NCBI GenBank assembly: GCA_023412005.1
Contig: JAEYOE010000032.1
Location: 62,001-126,000, forward strand
Source of the DNA: Bacillota bacterium
Lineage (GTDB): Bacteria > Bacillota > Clostridia > Christensenellales > SZUA-584
Direction of reading: 5' to 3'
Length of the DNA stretch: 64,000 nt
Part shown: positions 31,503-38,572 of the stretch, piece after piece
How the letters are laid out: each line of letters begins with the position of its first letter
How positions within the stretch are numbered: position 1 is the first letter of the stretch
Made by a program: the position numbers and the translations under genes
Notes under the pieces: model-generated
What the model was told of the DNA's origin: nothing
Seen by the model: the letters and a program-made list of their open reading frames with translations, nothing else
Database searches by the model: none

Positions 31503-31934
31503 TCAAAAAGGCATCTGCTCATCATCCAGAGGCTCAAAATCGTCAGGCTCATCGCCGAAAAGACCTGCGTCATCCGGCGGCGGGGGAACATCCTGCATAC
31601 GGCTACCGCCGCCGCTGCCCCCTTCGCCCTTGGGCGATAAGAACTCAACATCATCCGCCACGATTTCGGTTACATAGCGTCTCTCACCGTTGTTCGCGTC
31701 GTAGCTTCTGACCTGTATACGCCCGGATACACCCACCTTACGGCCTTTACCCAAAAACTTGGCACAATTGTCGGCCAGCCCGCGCCACGTGACGATGGGT
31801 ACATAATCGACATCCTTCTTTTCGCCAAAGCCCCTGTTCACTGCAATTGTAAAGCTGCAAACCGATATGCCCTGCGGTGTCGTCCTAAGTTCCGGATCTT
31901 TGGTGAGATTCCCGATTAAAATAGCTCTGTTCAT
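31503..31934 (-). CDS. ssb: Single-stranded DNA-binding protein
   Basis: 143 residues: OB-fold (about 1-105) beginning MNRAILIGNLTKDPELR, with aromatic DNA-contact positions such as 'VPIVTWRGLADNCAKFLGKG'. A Gly/Ser-rich linker follows ('GEGGSGGGSRMQ'), then the acidic tip 'DDFEPLDDEQMPF' that recruits replication and repair partners. It is a shorter-tailed SSB than that of B. subtilis. It lies between rpsF and rpsR as is standard in firmicutes. Confidence 0.97.
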   Translation of the reverse strand: MNRAILIGNLTKDPELRTTPQGISVCSFTIAVNRGFGEKKDVDYVPIVTWRGLADNCAKFLGKGRKVGVSGRIQVRSYDANNGERRYVTEIVADDVEFLSPKGEGGSGGGSRMQDVPPPPDDAGLFGDEPDDFEPLDDEQMPF

Positions 31935-31950
31935 AATACAAACCTGCCTT

Positions 31951-32232
31951 TTACAGTCTTATCACATTGTATCTTAGCACACTGTCGCTGATGTTGTAAT
32001 TACGTTCAAGCTCTAAAGGCAACTCAGACGGTGCTTCAAAAGTCATGAGCACGTAGTAGCCTTCTTTGATGTAGTTGATTTCATAGGCCAGTTTTCTTTG
32101 GCCCCATTCGTCAACGTTTTCTATTTTGCCGCCGTTGTCTGTCACGATAGCCGAGAATTTTTCAATCAGCGCCTTGCGCGCTTCCTCGGCTAAGTCGGGC
32201 TTCAAAATATACATGCTTTCGTACTTATTCAT
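31951..32232 (-). CDS. rpsF: 30S ribosomal protein S6
   Basis: 93 residues. It begins MNKYESMYILKPDL and contains 'DEWGQRKLAYEINYIKEGYYVLMTFEA' and 'LERNYNISDSVLRYNVIRL', all standard for S6. AGGGAGG precedes the ATG. It is the first gene of the operon; the leader upstream is a candidate for the S6:S18 autoregulatory structure. It dimerises with S18, encoded two genes downstream. Confidence 0.98.
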   Translation of the reverse strand: MNKYESMYILKPDLAEEARKALIEKFSAIVTDNGGKIENVDEWGQRKLAYEINYIKEGYYVLMTFEAPSELPLELERNYNISDSVLRYNVIRL

Positions 32233-32338
32233 TTTCTACCTCCCTTATGGACTCTCCGATTCAAAAACATAGCTGCTTTTGCGCCGGATGTTGGCCCTGC
32301 ATCAAACGTGCAGAGCAAGAAAGACGCTACATCGTATG

Positions 32339-32367
32339 ATTATATCATCGATGATGAACGCTGACAA
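32339..32367 (-). promoter_or_regulatory. Promoter of the rpsF operon
   Basis: Minus-strand -35 TTGTCA (32362-32367) and -10 TATAAT (32339-32344) separated by 17 bp. The transcript would have a leader of about 100 nt before rpsF containing a GC-rich stem region (32270-32310), the usual place for S6:S18 binding; I did not identify the binding motif with certainty. Confidence 0.65.
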
Positions 32368-32504
32368 CATATAATTTGCTTAAAATACACCGATTATTTG
32401 ACAAATAAACCATACGCTGTGCAACTCGTGGCGCGTGGCAATTGGTGCATGAAAGCTATAATTAAGCGAATACTATAAGCAGCAAAACGAAAGAAGGATA
32501 ACGC

Positions 32505-32660
32505 ATGTCGAAAATGAACTGTCAAGGCTGTAAAAAACCGATGGAAACGCGCTCTATGCAGCACTGCAGGGGCTGCAACGCTTACATGTGCCAGGACTGC
32601 TACGACCTCAACAGCGGATTTTGCAGCGATTGCCAAAGCAGCCTTGAAATGTTCGACTAG
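32505..32660 (+). CDS. Tiny four-CxxC zinc-finger-like protein
   Basis: 51-residue ORF that is well supported by a ribosome site (GAAGGA) seven to eight bases before the ATG. It contains four CxxC pairs (CQGC, HCRGC, CQDC, CSDC) in 51 residues, enough ligands for two zinc ions in a RING- or treble-clef-like cross-brace. There is no helix long enough for a membrane segment. Its stop codon (32658-32660) directly abuts the stop of the convergent metal-responsive repressor. I recognise no named family. Its spacing of cysteine pairs and compact size argue for a real gene rather than a chance frame. Confidence 0.75.
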   Translation: MSKMNCQGCKKPMETRSMQHCRGCNAYMCQDCYDLNSGFCSDCQSSLEMFD

Positions 32661-33032
32661 TCAGGGCCGATTTTGCAGATAGGCTTTCATGGCTTTTACG
32701 GTTTCGGGCGATATCACGTGTTCTATACGGCACGCATCCGTTTCGGCCACATCAACATCAATCCCCAAAGACTTGACCAAGAAGTCTGTGATGACATGAT
32801 GAAGCTCGTGTATGCGTGATGCTTTGTTGCGCCCTTTTTGTGTAAACGTGACATCACCATACGGCTCCTGATTGATATAGCCCTCTTTTTTCAGGTTGCT
32901 CATCGCTCTGTTCACGCTGGGTTTCGTTACACCCAAAAACCTCGCAATATCAACCGAACGCACCACACTGTTTTTGGCTTCCAGCTCCAAAATTGCTTCG
33001 AGGTACATTTCCAGGGATTCGCTGACATCCAT
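32661..33032 (-). CDS. DtxR/MntR-family metal-dependent repressor
   Basis: About 123 residues. The winged HTH (about 5-65) reads 'SLEMYLEAILELEAKNSVVRSVDIARFLGVTKPSVNRAMSNLKKEGYINQEPYGDVTFTQKG', and the dimerisation/metal domain contains 'HELHHVITDFLVKSLGIDVDVAETDACRIEHVISPETVKAM' with the expected His, Glu, Asp and Cys ligands. The Cys in 'DACRIEHV' is the iron-type ligand position, whereas manganese sensors tend to differ, so Fe versus Mn is unresolved. The start is ATG 33032; the frame continues to a GTG at 33053 that lacks a ribosome site. No metal transporter is adjacent. Confidence 0.9.
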   Translation of the reverse strand: MDVSESLEMYLEAILELEAKNSVVRSVDIARFLGVTKPSVNRAMSNLKKEGYINQEPYGDVTFTQKGRNKASRIHELHHVITDFLVKSLGIDVDVAETDACRIEHVISPETVKAMKAYLQNRP

Positions 33033-33075
33033 GTCCGCACCGCCATTTCGCACAATTTATTCTATGATAACATAA

Positions 33076-33091
33076 TTAACCAAATAGTTAA
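33076..33091 (-). promoter_or_regulatory. Putative operator of the DtxR/MntR-like gene
   Basis: Inverted repeat TTAAC-N6-GTTAA about 45 bp upstream of ATG 33032, within the AT-rich promoter of the repressor gene. On the minus strand, TTAACT and TATCAT form a possible promoter (16-bp spacer) overlapping it. DtxR-family operators often have TTAA-type arms, so autoregulation is plausible. Confidence 0.5.
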
Positions 33092-33101
33092 AGGAACGAT
33101 G

Positions 33102-33260
33102 TTATTTTAAAGACAACAGAAAGAAAACAATCGCTGCAATCAAAAAAGGGAGAAAAAAGAACAACCGTGTCAGGTTCATATGCTGTATGAATTCTTTCTC
33201 GTTATCATCACGCTGCGGATTGCGTATTTTTTCAAGCAGGCCGCGAAGTTTTTCCTTCAT
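33102..33260 (-). CDS. Small one-helix membrane protein coupled to the PfkB kinase gene
   Basis: 52-residue ORF. The N-terminal half is charged and hydrophilic (MKEKLRGLLEKIRNPQRDD and on); residues about 31-51 form a strong hydrophobic helix (LTRLFFFLPFLIAAIVFFLL) ending SLK. Its ATG overlaps the stop of the upstream carbohydrate kinase as ATGA, implying translational coupling. I know no named family. It is likely an inner-membrane small protein with its basic N-terminus in the cytoplasm. Real-gene support is the 4-bp overlap, the full-length helix and the lack of in-frame stops. Confidence 0.65.
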   Translation of the reverse strand: MKEKLRGLLEKIRNPQRDDNEKEFIQHMNLTRLFFFLPFLIAAIVFFLLSLK

Positions 33261-34369
33261 ATTATATAGTACCGTTCCTTCTCATCATAGTGTAAGTGTT
33301 TATCGGGTAACGCTGTTTGATTGACGGGGCCATCCAGCAGCTGCCGGATATTTTGCAGGGGGAGAATGGCGCTGACAGCATCGTAGGTGGTGCAGCACAG
33401 CGCGCCGCTCGCGCAGGCTATGCGTGCGCAGTCAATCAAATTAAAGCCGTTAATCATGGCGGCAAGGAAACCGGCTATCGCTGTATCACCGCTGCCCAGT
33501 GCCGATCTGAAATTATCAACGCGATAGGACGGCTGAAAGATTTCCATTTTTTCAAAACGGCCCCCGATGGCACCGGCCGATTTAATATAGATGCCGTGCA
33601 CCCCGCATTTAATGAGCGCGAGCCGTGCACCCATCATGAGTATACGATCTGCCAATGAGCGTATCTTTGCAAAATTAAGCGCGCCGCCGCCGGTGACTCT
33701 TTCATATTCGGAACGGTCGAGCATATAAAGCGCTTCATCGAGGCTTGGCATAAACATGTCTATAAACGGCAGTGTTTTTTTCAAAACAGCCAGCCAATCG
33801 ACCCGGCCGGATTCGCTGGCCGCATCAGGCAGCGTCATATCAAGCGAGGTTACCAAACCCATCTTTTTTGCTGATGAGAAAATGCGCAGCAGCTCCTCAC
33901 CGTCGTTCTCATACACTTTTCGCATGACCGTGGGATATCCAAAGTGGAAAAAACCGCCCTCACGAACCGCAGAATAATCGATGTCATCCGCAGAAAAATC
34001 GTTATTTCCTGCAGGATCGTGCAGTATCATTCTGTCGATACCCGGCGGTGAGAGCACGATGGAATAGGATGAGCGCACGCCGGGCTGCAGCGACACACGG
34101 CTGCCGGTCTCCTTTTCCGCCAGATCCGCAATAAGCTGCCCAAAGCTGTCGTCGCCAATTTTGACGGCGGGCAGCACTTTTAAGCCCATTCGGGACATGG
34201 CAAAGCCGGTATTCGCAACAGCGCCTCCGGTAGCGATTGTGATTCCGTTCATGTGTATCAGCTTTCCGGGGCGGAAGATTGCACGCAAATCCTGTGTTTG
34301 CTGTGCCTCAAAAGTGGGACACAAATCAAGACAGATATGTCCCGCGGCGACAATGTCATAGTTCTTCAT
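33257..34369 (-). CDS. PfkB-family carbohydrate kinase
   Basis: 370 residues of the ribokinase/PfkB fold. It begins 'YDIVAAGHICLDLCP'; the N-terminal signature is 'GGAVANTGFAMSRMG', and the C-terminal catalytic motif 'SALGSGDTAIAGFLAAM' contains the base Asp. The protein is longer than typical sugar kinases (about 300-330), with extra residues around 35-50 and at the C-terminus. The substrate could be fructose, ribose, a nucleoside or another sugar; nothing nearby settles it. GGGAGA lies before the ATG. The downstream one-helix gene overlaps its stop. Confidence 0.88.
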   Translation of the reverse strand: MKNYDIVAAGHICLDLCPTFEAQQTQDLRAIFRPGKLIHMNGITIATGGAVANTGFAMSRMGLKVLPAVKIGDDSFGQLIADLAEKETGSRVSLQPGVRSSYSIVLSPPGIDRMILHDPAGNNDFSADDIDYSAVREGGFFHFGYPTVMRKVYENDGEELLRIFSSAKKMGLVTSLDMTLPDAASESGRVDWLAVLKKTLPFIDMFMPSLDEALYMLDRSEYERVTGGGALNFAKIRSLADRILMMGARLALIKCGVHGIYIKSAGAIGGRFEKMEIFQPSYRVDNFRSALGSGDTAIAGFLAAMINGFNLIDCARIACASGALCCTTYDAVSAILPLQNIRQLLDGPVNQTALPDKHLHYDEKERYYII

Positions 34370-34835
34370 CCGATTCTCCCGTTTCTAAGCCCGCTGCGGC
34401 TAAGATGATTTATTATACCACGGTTCGTCTTAAAATTGTGGTTGGATTCATACCGTCGTCCGCAGTAAATTTTATGAATGAATAAATATAAGATTTTTTC
34501 GTACGACAAATATCGACATTATTTTTTTTATTCATTTTCAACATTAAGCAGGAGTTTTACGATCTCCCGAATGGTCTATAAAGCTCGCTTTTTCGCATAA
34601 TGTGGACAACGTTGTGGATAAGTGGGATAGTTTTATGCATTCAGAACAATATCAATATACAGAGAGAACGCAACTCATTATGAAATAGAATCGAGAACGA
34701 TTTGATGACGTGAGAAATTATTCATGACTGGATAAAAAATATGCAAAACTCAGCATGAGGAGCATCCGGGCCAAGGATAACTTTCTTAAAAAATGGGAAA
34801 CATATGATCATCCTTAAAAAGGCGGTACGAATACG
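34370..34835. other. Long AT-rich intergenic region with DnaA-box-like pair
   Basis: 466 bp with no credible gene. It is strongly AT-rich between about 34470 and 34550. Two DnaA-box-like 9-mers occur in tandem: TGTGGACAA (34601-34609) and TGTGGATAA (34613-34621), the latter a perfect complement of TTATCCACA. Just before them is a small hairpin (GGAG ... CTCC, about 34551-34568). The end holds the ribosome site of veg (AAGGCGG). Confidence 0.6.
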
Positions 34836-35099
34836 ATGAATGACGCGCTGGATACAATAAAAGAGCAGATGCGCTCCAACAAAGGGGTGCGAGTGACACT
34901 CAAAACCCGATGTGGGCGGCGGGGCGGCATAGAGATGGGCGGCATTATTGAGGGGCTGTATCCTGAAGTGTTTACCGTTGTAGTCAAAGAGCACGGTTAT
35001 AAAAGACGCTACTGTTTTTCATATTCAGAGGTGCTTACCCACCATGTGGAGATAGACCCATATCCAGAACCTCGCCTGTCTCTGCGTCCTGAAACATAA
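34836..35099 (+). CDS. veg: Veg family protein
   Basis: 87 residues. 'LDTIKEQMRSNKGVRVTLKTRCGRRGGIEMGGIIEGLYPEVFTVVV' and 'YCFSYSEVLTHHVEI' match the Veg family (DUF1021), small basic SH3-like proteins. In B. subtilis Veg stimulates biofilm matrix genes by affecting SinR. AAGGCGG lies about nine bases before the ATG. The last 65 bp overlap the 3' end of the convergent unknown gene; both frames look genuine since Veg proteins normally have about this length. Confidence 0.9.
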   Translation: MNDALDTIKEQMRSNKGVRVTLKTRCGRRGGIEMGGIIEGLYPEVFTVVVKEHGYKRRYCFSYSEVLTHHVEIDPYPEPRLSLRPET

Positions 35100-35814
35100 G
35101 CCAGTAACCGCAGGCATCCGGAGCAGTGCTGCGCATGTATGTGCCGAATCCCTCCAACCAAATGGGCGGGGCCATGCCGTATTCGCCCGGAACGCCCAAT
35201 ACTTTGGCGATGACGGTATCGCCGCTGCGAATTTTACCAGCAATATAGTGCCACCAGCCGGATGGCCCCGGATATGAAATTTTGACCCATTCACTTCCCG
35301 GATATACCGATGGGAACGGATTGATTCTGTCTTGGCGAATGACATGCGGGCACGCATCGCAAACGCGCGGCTCGGCAGCCGGTGCCATCTCGGGCGGCGG
35401 GTCTTTCAGCTTTGGCGGCGGCGGCGCCTCAGGCTCGTCGTGTCGGCCGGTTTCTTGTTTTAAGTATTTAAATTTAAAGCGCGCGGCAAACTGCGCCCAA
35501 TCCGGCCCGGATGATTTGAGCAGGAATGTCAACGTGTTTGTGTCGATGACGGCGGCACCTAAGACAGCAGCGAGCGGCATGGCGCTGATACTTTTATGCA
35601 ATCCGCCGTCAATGATTTCTCCCGCGAGATGGTCGTTTCCTTCTTTGTCAAAAAGAAAAAGCGAACACGTCGGCGACGGGCAAAACGGTACAGCCAGATC
35701 GATCATAAGTTTATTAAGATCAGCTTGGAGCTTAAGCACAGCAATGTTTTTTTGGTTCTGCGGTGCCCCGCTGTCGCTTTTCAGCATGATGACGCTGCGA
35801 TTTATGCTTTCCAT
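35035..35814 (-). CDS. Hypothetical protein with proline-rich linker
   Basis: 259 residues, apparently soluble. The N-terminal domain (about 20-120) has alternating strands ('CSLFLFDKEGNDHLAGEIID'). A Pro-rich linker follows (about 128-150, 'PEAPPPPKLKDPPPEM'), then a 'VCDACPHVIRQD' segment with a CxxC, and a C-terminal domain rich in Trp, Gly and Pro ('GPSGWWHYIAGKI ... GDTVIAKVLGVPGEYGMAPP'). I recognise no family. GAGGAAACA precedes the ATG. It overlaps veg by 65 bp, tail to tail. Its function is unknown. Confidence 0.65.
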   Translation of the reverse strand: MESINRSVIMLKSDSGAPQNQKNIAVLKLQADLNKLMIDLAVPFCPSPTCSLFLFDKEGNDHLAGEIIDGGLHKSISAMPLAAVLGAAVIDTNTLTFLLKSSGPDWAQFAARFKFKYLKQETGRHDEPEAPPPPKLKDPPPEMAPAAEPRVCDACPHVIRQDRINPFPSVYPGSEWVKISYPGPSGWWHYIAGKIRSGDTVIAKVLGVPGEYGMAPPIWLEGFGTYMRSTAPDACGYWLMFQDAETGEVLDMGLSPHGG

Positions 35815-36107
35815 TGTTTCCTCGCTTTCTCCCTATATGTATATGGCAAATGTATTTAGAACATGAGGATGGCCTTAAATTATATTTTCCGATAAAAAAG
35901 GCCACGCAGCCGACAAAAATTAACAATAATAGAAATTGACGCTGTTTTTCCCGATGCTAGAATTATTATATGAAGAAAAAAAGGTAAAAAAGTCTTTATC
36001 AAGGGCTTCTGACATTGGGGAAATTTAAAAAAGGAGCGTGTCAGGTATGGCCAGGTCTCCGTAACCCAACCGGCAGAACAGCCGACAGCAGTATTCAGGA
36101 TGAACAG
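35815..36107. other. Promoter and 5' part of the riboswitch leader
   Basis: Contains the promoter listed separately and about 140 nt of transcribed leader before the c-di-GMP aptamer. This leader part has its own stem (CTGACA ... TGTCAG at about 36008-36046) and GC-rich segments (GGAG ... CTCC, CCGGCAG, CAGCCGAC) that belong to no class I recognise. Confidence 0.45.
35936..35963 (+). promoter_or_regulatory. Promoter of the InlB-repeat gene leader
   Basis: TTGACG (35936-35941), 16-bp spacer, TAGAAT (35958-35963). It predicts a leader of about 270 nt carrying the c-di-GMP riboswitch. Confidence 0.7.
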
Positions 36108-36194
36108 ATGAGAAAGGCAAACCCGCGCGAAAGCCGGAGACGCAAAGCCTAGAAGTCTAAAGCTTATTAAGCCATGATCGTTCGGCCGCCTCAT
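36108..36194 (+). promoter_or_regulatory. Cyclic-di-GMP-I (GEMM-I) riboswitch
   Basis: Closed by ATGAG (36108-36112) and CTCAT (36190-36194). It contains the class hallmarks GGCAAACC, the GAAA tetraloop in GCGCGAAAGC, GACGCAAAGCC and a second stem with 'TCTAAAGC ... GCCATGATCG'. The base just before CAAACC is G, the identity linked to c-di-GMP rather than cGAMP preference. It lies 50 nt before the secreted InlB-repeat gene and just before a terminator, so it probably controls its transcription. Confidence 0.87.
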
Positions 36195-36213
36195 ATTATG
36201 TGCGGCTTTTTTT
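36185..36213 (+). terminator. Riboswitch expression-platform terminator
   Basis: GCCGC (36185-36189) pairs with GCGGC (36202-36206), followed by TTTTTTT. The CTCAT of aptamer P1 lies inside its loop region, so aptamer and terminator compete for overlapping sequence. Whether c-di-GMP turns the gene on or off cannot be decided by eye. Confidence 0.75.
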
Positions 36214-36243
36214 GCTGCCAAAAATAAGAAAGGATAAAATGGA

Positions 36244-38229
36244 ATGAGAAAAAGATTAATTGCGCTGGTTGTGGGGCTATTGTTGCTGATGACATTTTTG
36301 CCGACAACAGCGCTTGCTGATGACCTGCCCTTGGAAGCGGATGCTGCCGTTGCAAGCAGTGATTTTACGCTGACAATTTCGGTGGTGACAAAGCTCGGCG
36401 ATCAAGTGCTTGAGGGTATCACCGGAGGAAAAGTGAGCCAACAGGTTTCAAGACATGGAGGAAGATGGTACATCGATCCTTCGGAGTATGACGGTTTCAG
36501 CTTTGAGGGTTTTGAAGGGCCGGTATACTGGGATAACAGCAGATACTGTGTTGATCGTGACGGAAACAAAGCGGTCACAGCCGTTTTTAAGATGAATTTA
36601 AGGTGCTTTAAAACTCTGAGCATTAAAACCTTTGGGGATGGAACCGTCAGCACAGATCCATCCGGAATCAAGATCGGCGATAACACATATTATCTTAGAG
36701 ATACCACTGTGACATTAACGCCAAATGCCGCGCATGGGTGGTATTTCGATGGATGGGGAAGAGATACGCACGACAGAACAGTTTGCATGCATGCAGATAA
36801 GTATGTGGAGGCGTATTTTAAAAAATGCGTATACTGTATTAAATTTATGGTGGGTGCCCATGGCACATGGATGAACAACCGAACATCTCCTGTGAACGTG
36901 CCGACTCAGTTCGGTGACTTACCCAATGCGCCGACAATCAAGCCTCATCTCGGGTACGAGTTCAAGGGTTGGCTGCCCGAACTGGCACCGGCTGATGAGG
37001 GTCAGGAGTACACGGCGCAGTACGCCTGCATCAACTATCCCATCACATACGATCTTAAAGGCGGTGCGGCGGCGAATCCGGATTCATATACCATCGAGAC
37101 GGGCTCTTTTACGCTGAATAATCCAACCAGAGAGGGCTACATCTTTACCGGCTGGAGCGGAACCTGCATTCCGGATGGCGCCATGTCAGTGACCATTCCG
37201 GGAGGGTCAACCGGAGCGAGATCGTATGCGGCCTCGTGGAAGCCCATTAACTACACCGTGACTTACAACATAAACACGGGAGACGGCGGTGTCACAGCAC
37301 CCAGCCATCATGCATTTGATGTGGAGTCAAACCTTACGGCCAACGGGTACTACAAGGAAGGCTACACGTTTGAAGGTTGGGCCTTAAGTGCCGGCGCGAC
37401 AGCTGTTGACTTCACAGACGGCAAGAGCGTTAAGAATCTCGCAACGACAGATGGCGCTGTGGTGGAGCTGTTTGCGGTTTGGAAGATCAAAACGTTTAAT
37501 GTGTCGTTCTATCAACAGGACGGGATAACTCAGATCGGCCAGACGCAAGCCGTCAATTGGAACACGGCTGCAGTTCTTGAAACGGCACCGGCTGTTGTCG
37601 GCCATACCTTTGACAAGTGGGTTCTGACGGGAGACGATGATACGCAGCCCAATAGTCTGACCAACGTTAAAGAGAACATCAAAGCCGTTGCCAGCTATGT
37701 GAGGAATGCGTACATCGTTAATTTCTTAGATTATCAGGGCAATGTCATCGGATCTGATACCGTGCTGTACGGAGACCCGGCCAAAGCGCCTGCCGTTCCC
37801 GCCAGAGAGGGCTTCACCTTCATCGGCTGGGATAAGGCGTTCGACAAGATTACAGGTGCTCTTGTGGTCACAGCGCAGTACAAGATCAATACGTATACCG
37901 TTAAATTCGTGAACTTTGACAGCACCGTGCTGAGCACGCAGACGATCAACCACGGGTCGGCGGCTGTCGCGCCGGCAAACCCTGCGCGCAGCGGCTACAC
38001 GTTCACAAGCTGGGATAAGGATTTTAGCAAGATTGTGAGCGATTTGATTGTGACGGCACAATACAAGCTGAACGTGGTCAGTGACGATGAGGATATTCCG
38101 CGCACGTATGACGACTCGCAGCCCTTCCCATGGCTGTGGGTGGCTGTGGCGGCGGTGCTCAGCGGCGCGATTGTGGTGATTGTGGTGTCTCAGATGAAAC
38201 GGCGCAAAAAAACAGGTGACGCTGTTTAA
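36244..38229 (+). CDS. Secreted, membrane-anchored InlB-repeat (Listeria-Bacteroides repeat) protein
   Basis: 661 residues. Signal peptide 1-25 (MRKRLIALVVGLLLLMTFLPTTALA). Residues about 30-250 are beta-rich with Divergent InlB-like units ('GGRWYIDPSEYDGFSFEGFEG', 'GWYFDGWGRDTHD'). From about 255 to 620 there are five to six Flg_new/InlB B-repeats of the form 'Y-x-V-x-F ... P-x-x-P-x-R-x-G-Y-x-F-x-G-W'. A C-terminal helix (about 630-650, WLWVAVAAVLSGAIVVIVV) with a basic tail (QMKRRKKTGDAV) anchors it. Probably a surface adhesin or matrix protein, controlled by c-di-GMP through its leader. Confidence 0.9.
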   Translation: MRKRLIALVVGLLLLMTFLPTTALADDLPLEADAAVASSDFTLTISVVTKLGDQVLEGITGGKVSQQVSRHGGRWYIDPSEYDGFSFEGFEGPVYWDNSRYCVDRDGNKAVTAVFKMNLRCFKTLSIKTFGDGTVSTDPSGIKIGDNTYYLRDTTVTLTPNAAHGWYFDGWGRDTHDRTVCMHADKYVEAYFKKCVYCIKFMVGAHGTWMNNRTSPVNVPTQFGDLPNAPTIKPHLGYEFKGWLPELAPADEGQEYTAQYACINYPITYDLKGGAAANPDSYTIETGSFTLNNPTREGYIFTGWSGTCIPDGAMSVTIPGGSTGARSYAASWKPINYTVTYNINTGDGGVTAPSHHAFDVESNLTANGYYKEGYTFEGWALSAGATAVDFTDGKSVKNLATTDGAVVELFAVWKIKTFNVSFYQQDGITQIGQTQAVNWNTAAVLETAPAVVGHTFDKWVLTGDDDTQPNSLTNVKENIKAVASYVRNAYIVNFLDYQGNVIGSDTVLYGDPAKAPAVPAREGFTFIGWDKAFDKITGALVVTAQYKINTYTVKFVNFDSTVLSTQTINHGSAAVAPANPARSGYTFTSWDKDFSKIVSDLIVTAQYKLNVVSDDEDIPRTYDDSQPFPWLWVAVAAVLSGAIVVIVVSQMKRRKKTGDAV

Positions 38230-38242
38230 CACTTTGAATGAG

Positions 38243-38271
38243 CAGGCCGGTTAACCCCCGGCCTGTTTTTT
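38243..38271 (+). terminator. Terminator of the InlB-repeat gene
   Basis: CAGGCCGG / CCGGCCTG, a perfect 8-bp stem, then TTTTTT. Confidence 0.88.
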
Positions 38272-38290
38272 ATGCGCATGTTTCTGATAA

Positions 38291-38336
38291 GCCTTGTCCT
38301 TTGAGTAGAAGATGGTGCGCAGTACCGGATGAGGTG
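38291..38336. repeat. Degraded arm of the second palindromic repeat family
   Basis: 'GCCTTGTCCTTTGAGTAGAA' followed by 'GATGGTGCGCAGTACCGGAT' and GAGGTG aligns with the left arm of the element at 25528-25641, with scattered changes. The matching right arm is not recognisable, so this looks like a decayed copy. Confidence 0.6.
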
Positions 38337-38515
38337 CCAAGCGAAAACAAGCAGCCCTTCCTCGGCCGCCAATCGGTGGCACAATCTAACACAGCCCAGT
38401 CCACTGTGTAGTGGACCGAACAACAAAATCATTGACTTTATATTACATTTGAATGAATGGGGCTAATCCCCCTACAGGGAGACCACACAAATGCGTATAG
38501 CTGAATCGGCATCAT

Positions 38516-38544
38516 ATCAAAATACCGCCCCAATAAGGAGCGGT
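38516..38544 (-). terminator. Terminator of the diguanylate cyclase gene
   Basis: On the minus strand, ACCGCTCC / GGGGCGGT (8 bp with one G-U pair) and a TTATT loop, followed by ATTTTGAT. It lies 29 bp after the stop codon. Confidence 0.65.
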
Positions 38545-38572
38545 TCAGTAACATTCGACGCGAAAGATAAAT

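Larger units (their letters stand above)
38230..38572. other. Intergenic region with terminators and a repeat relic
   Basis: 343 bp without a gene. It holds the InlB-gene terminator (38243-38271), a degraded palindromic repeat arm (38291-38336), a perfect hairpin GTCCACT-GTGT-AGTGGAC (38399-38416), and a terminator for the diguanylate cyclase gene (38516-38544). Confidence 0.6.

Noticed and set aside
34561..34835. Complete replication origin (oriC)
   Set aside because: Only two DnaA-box-like 9-mers, no dnaA/dnaN, and no cluster of boxes; reported only as a possible DnaA site.
35964..36107. A second GEMM-I aptamer in tandem
   Set aside because: No GGCAAAC or GCAAAGCC elements outside 36108-36194.
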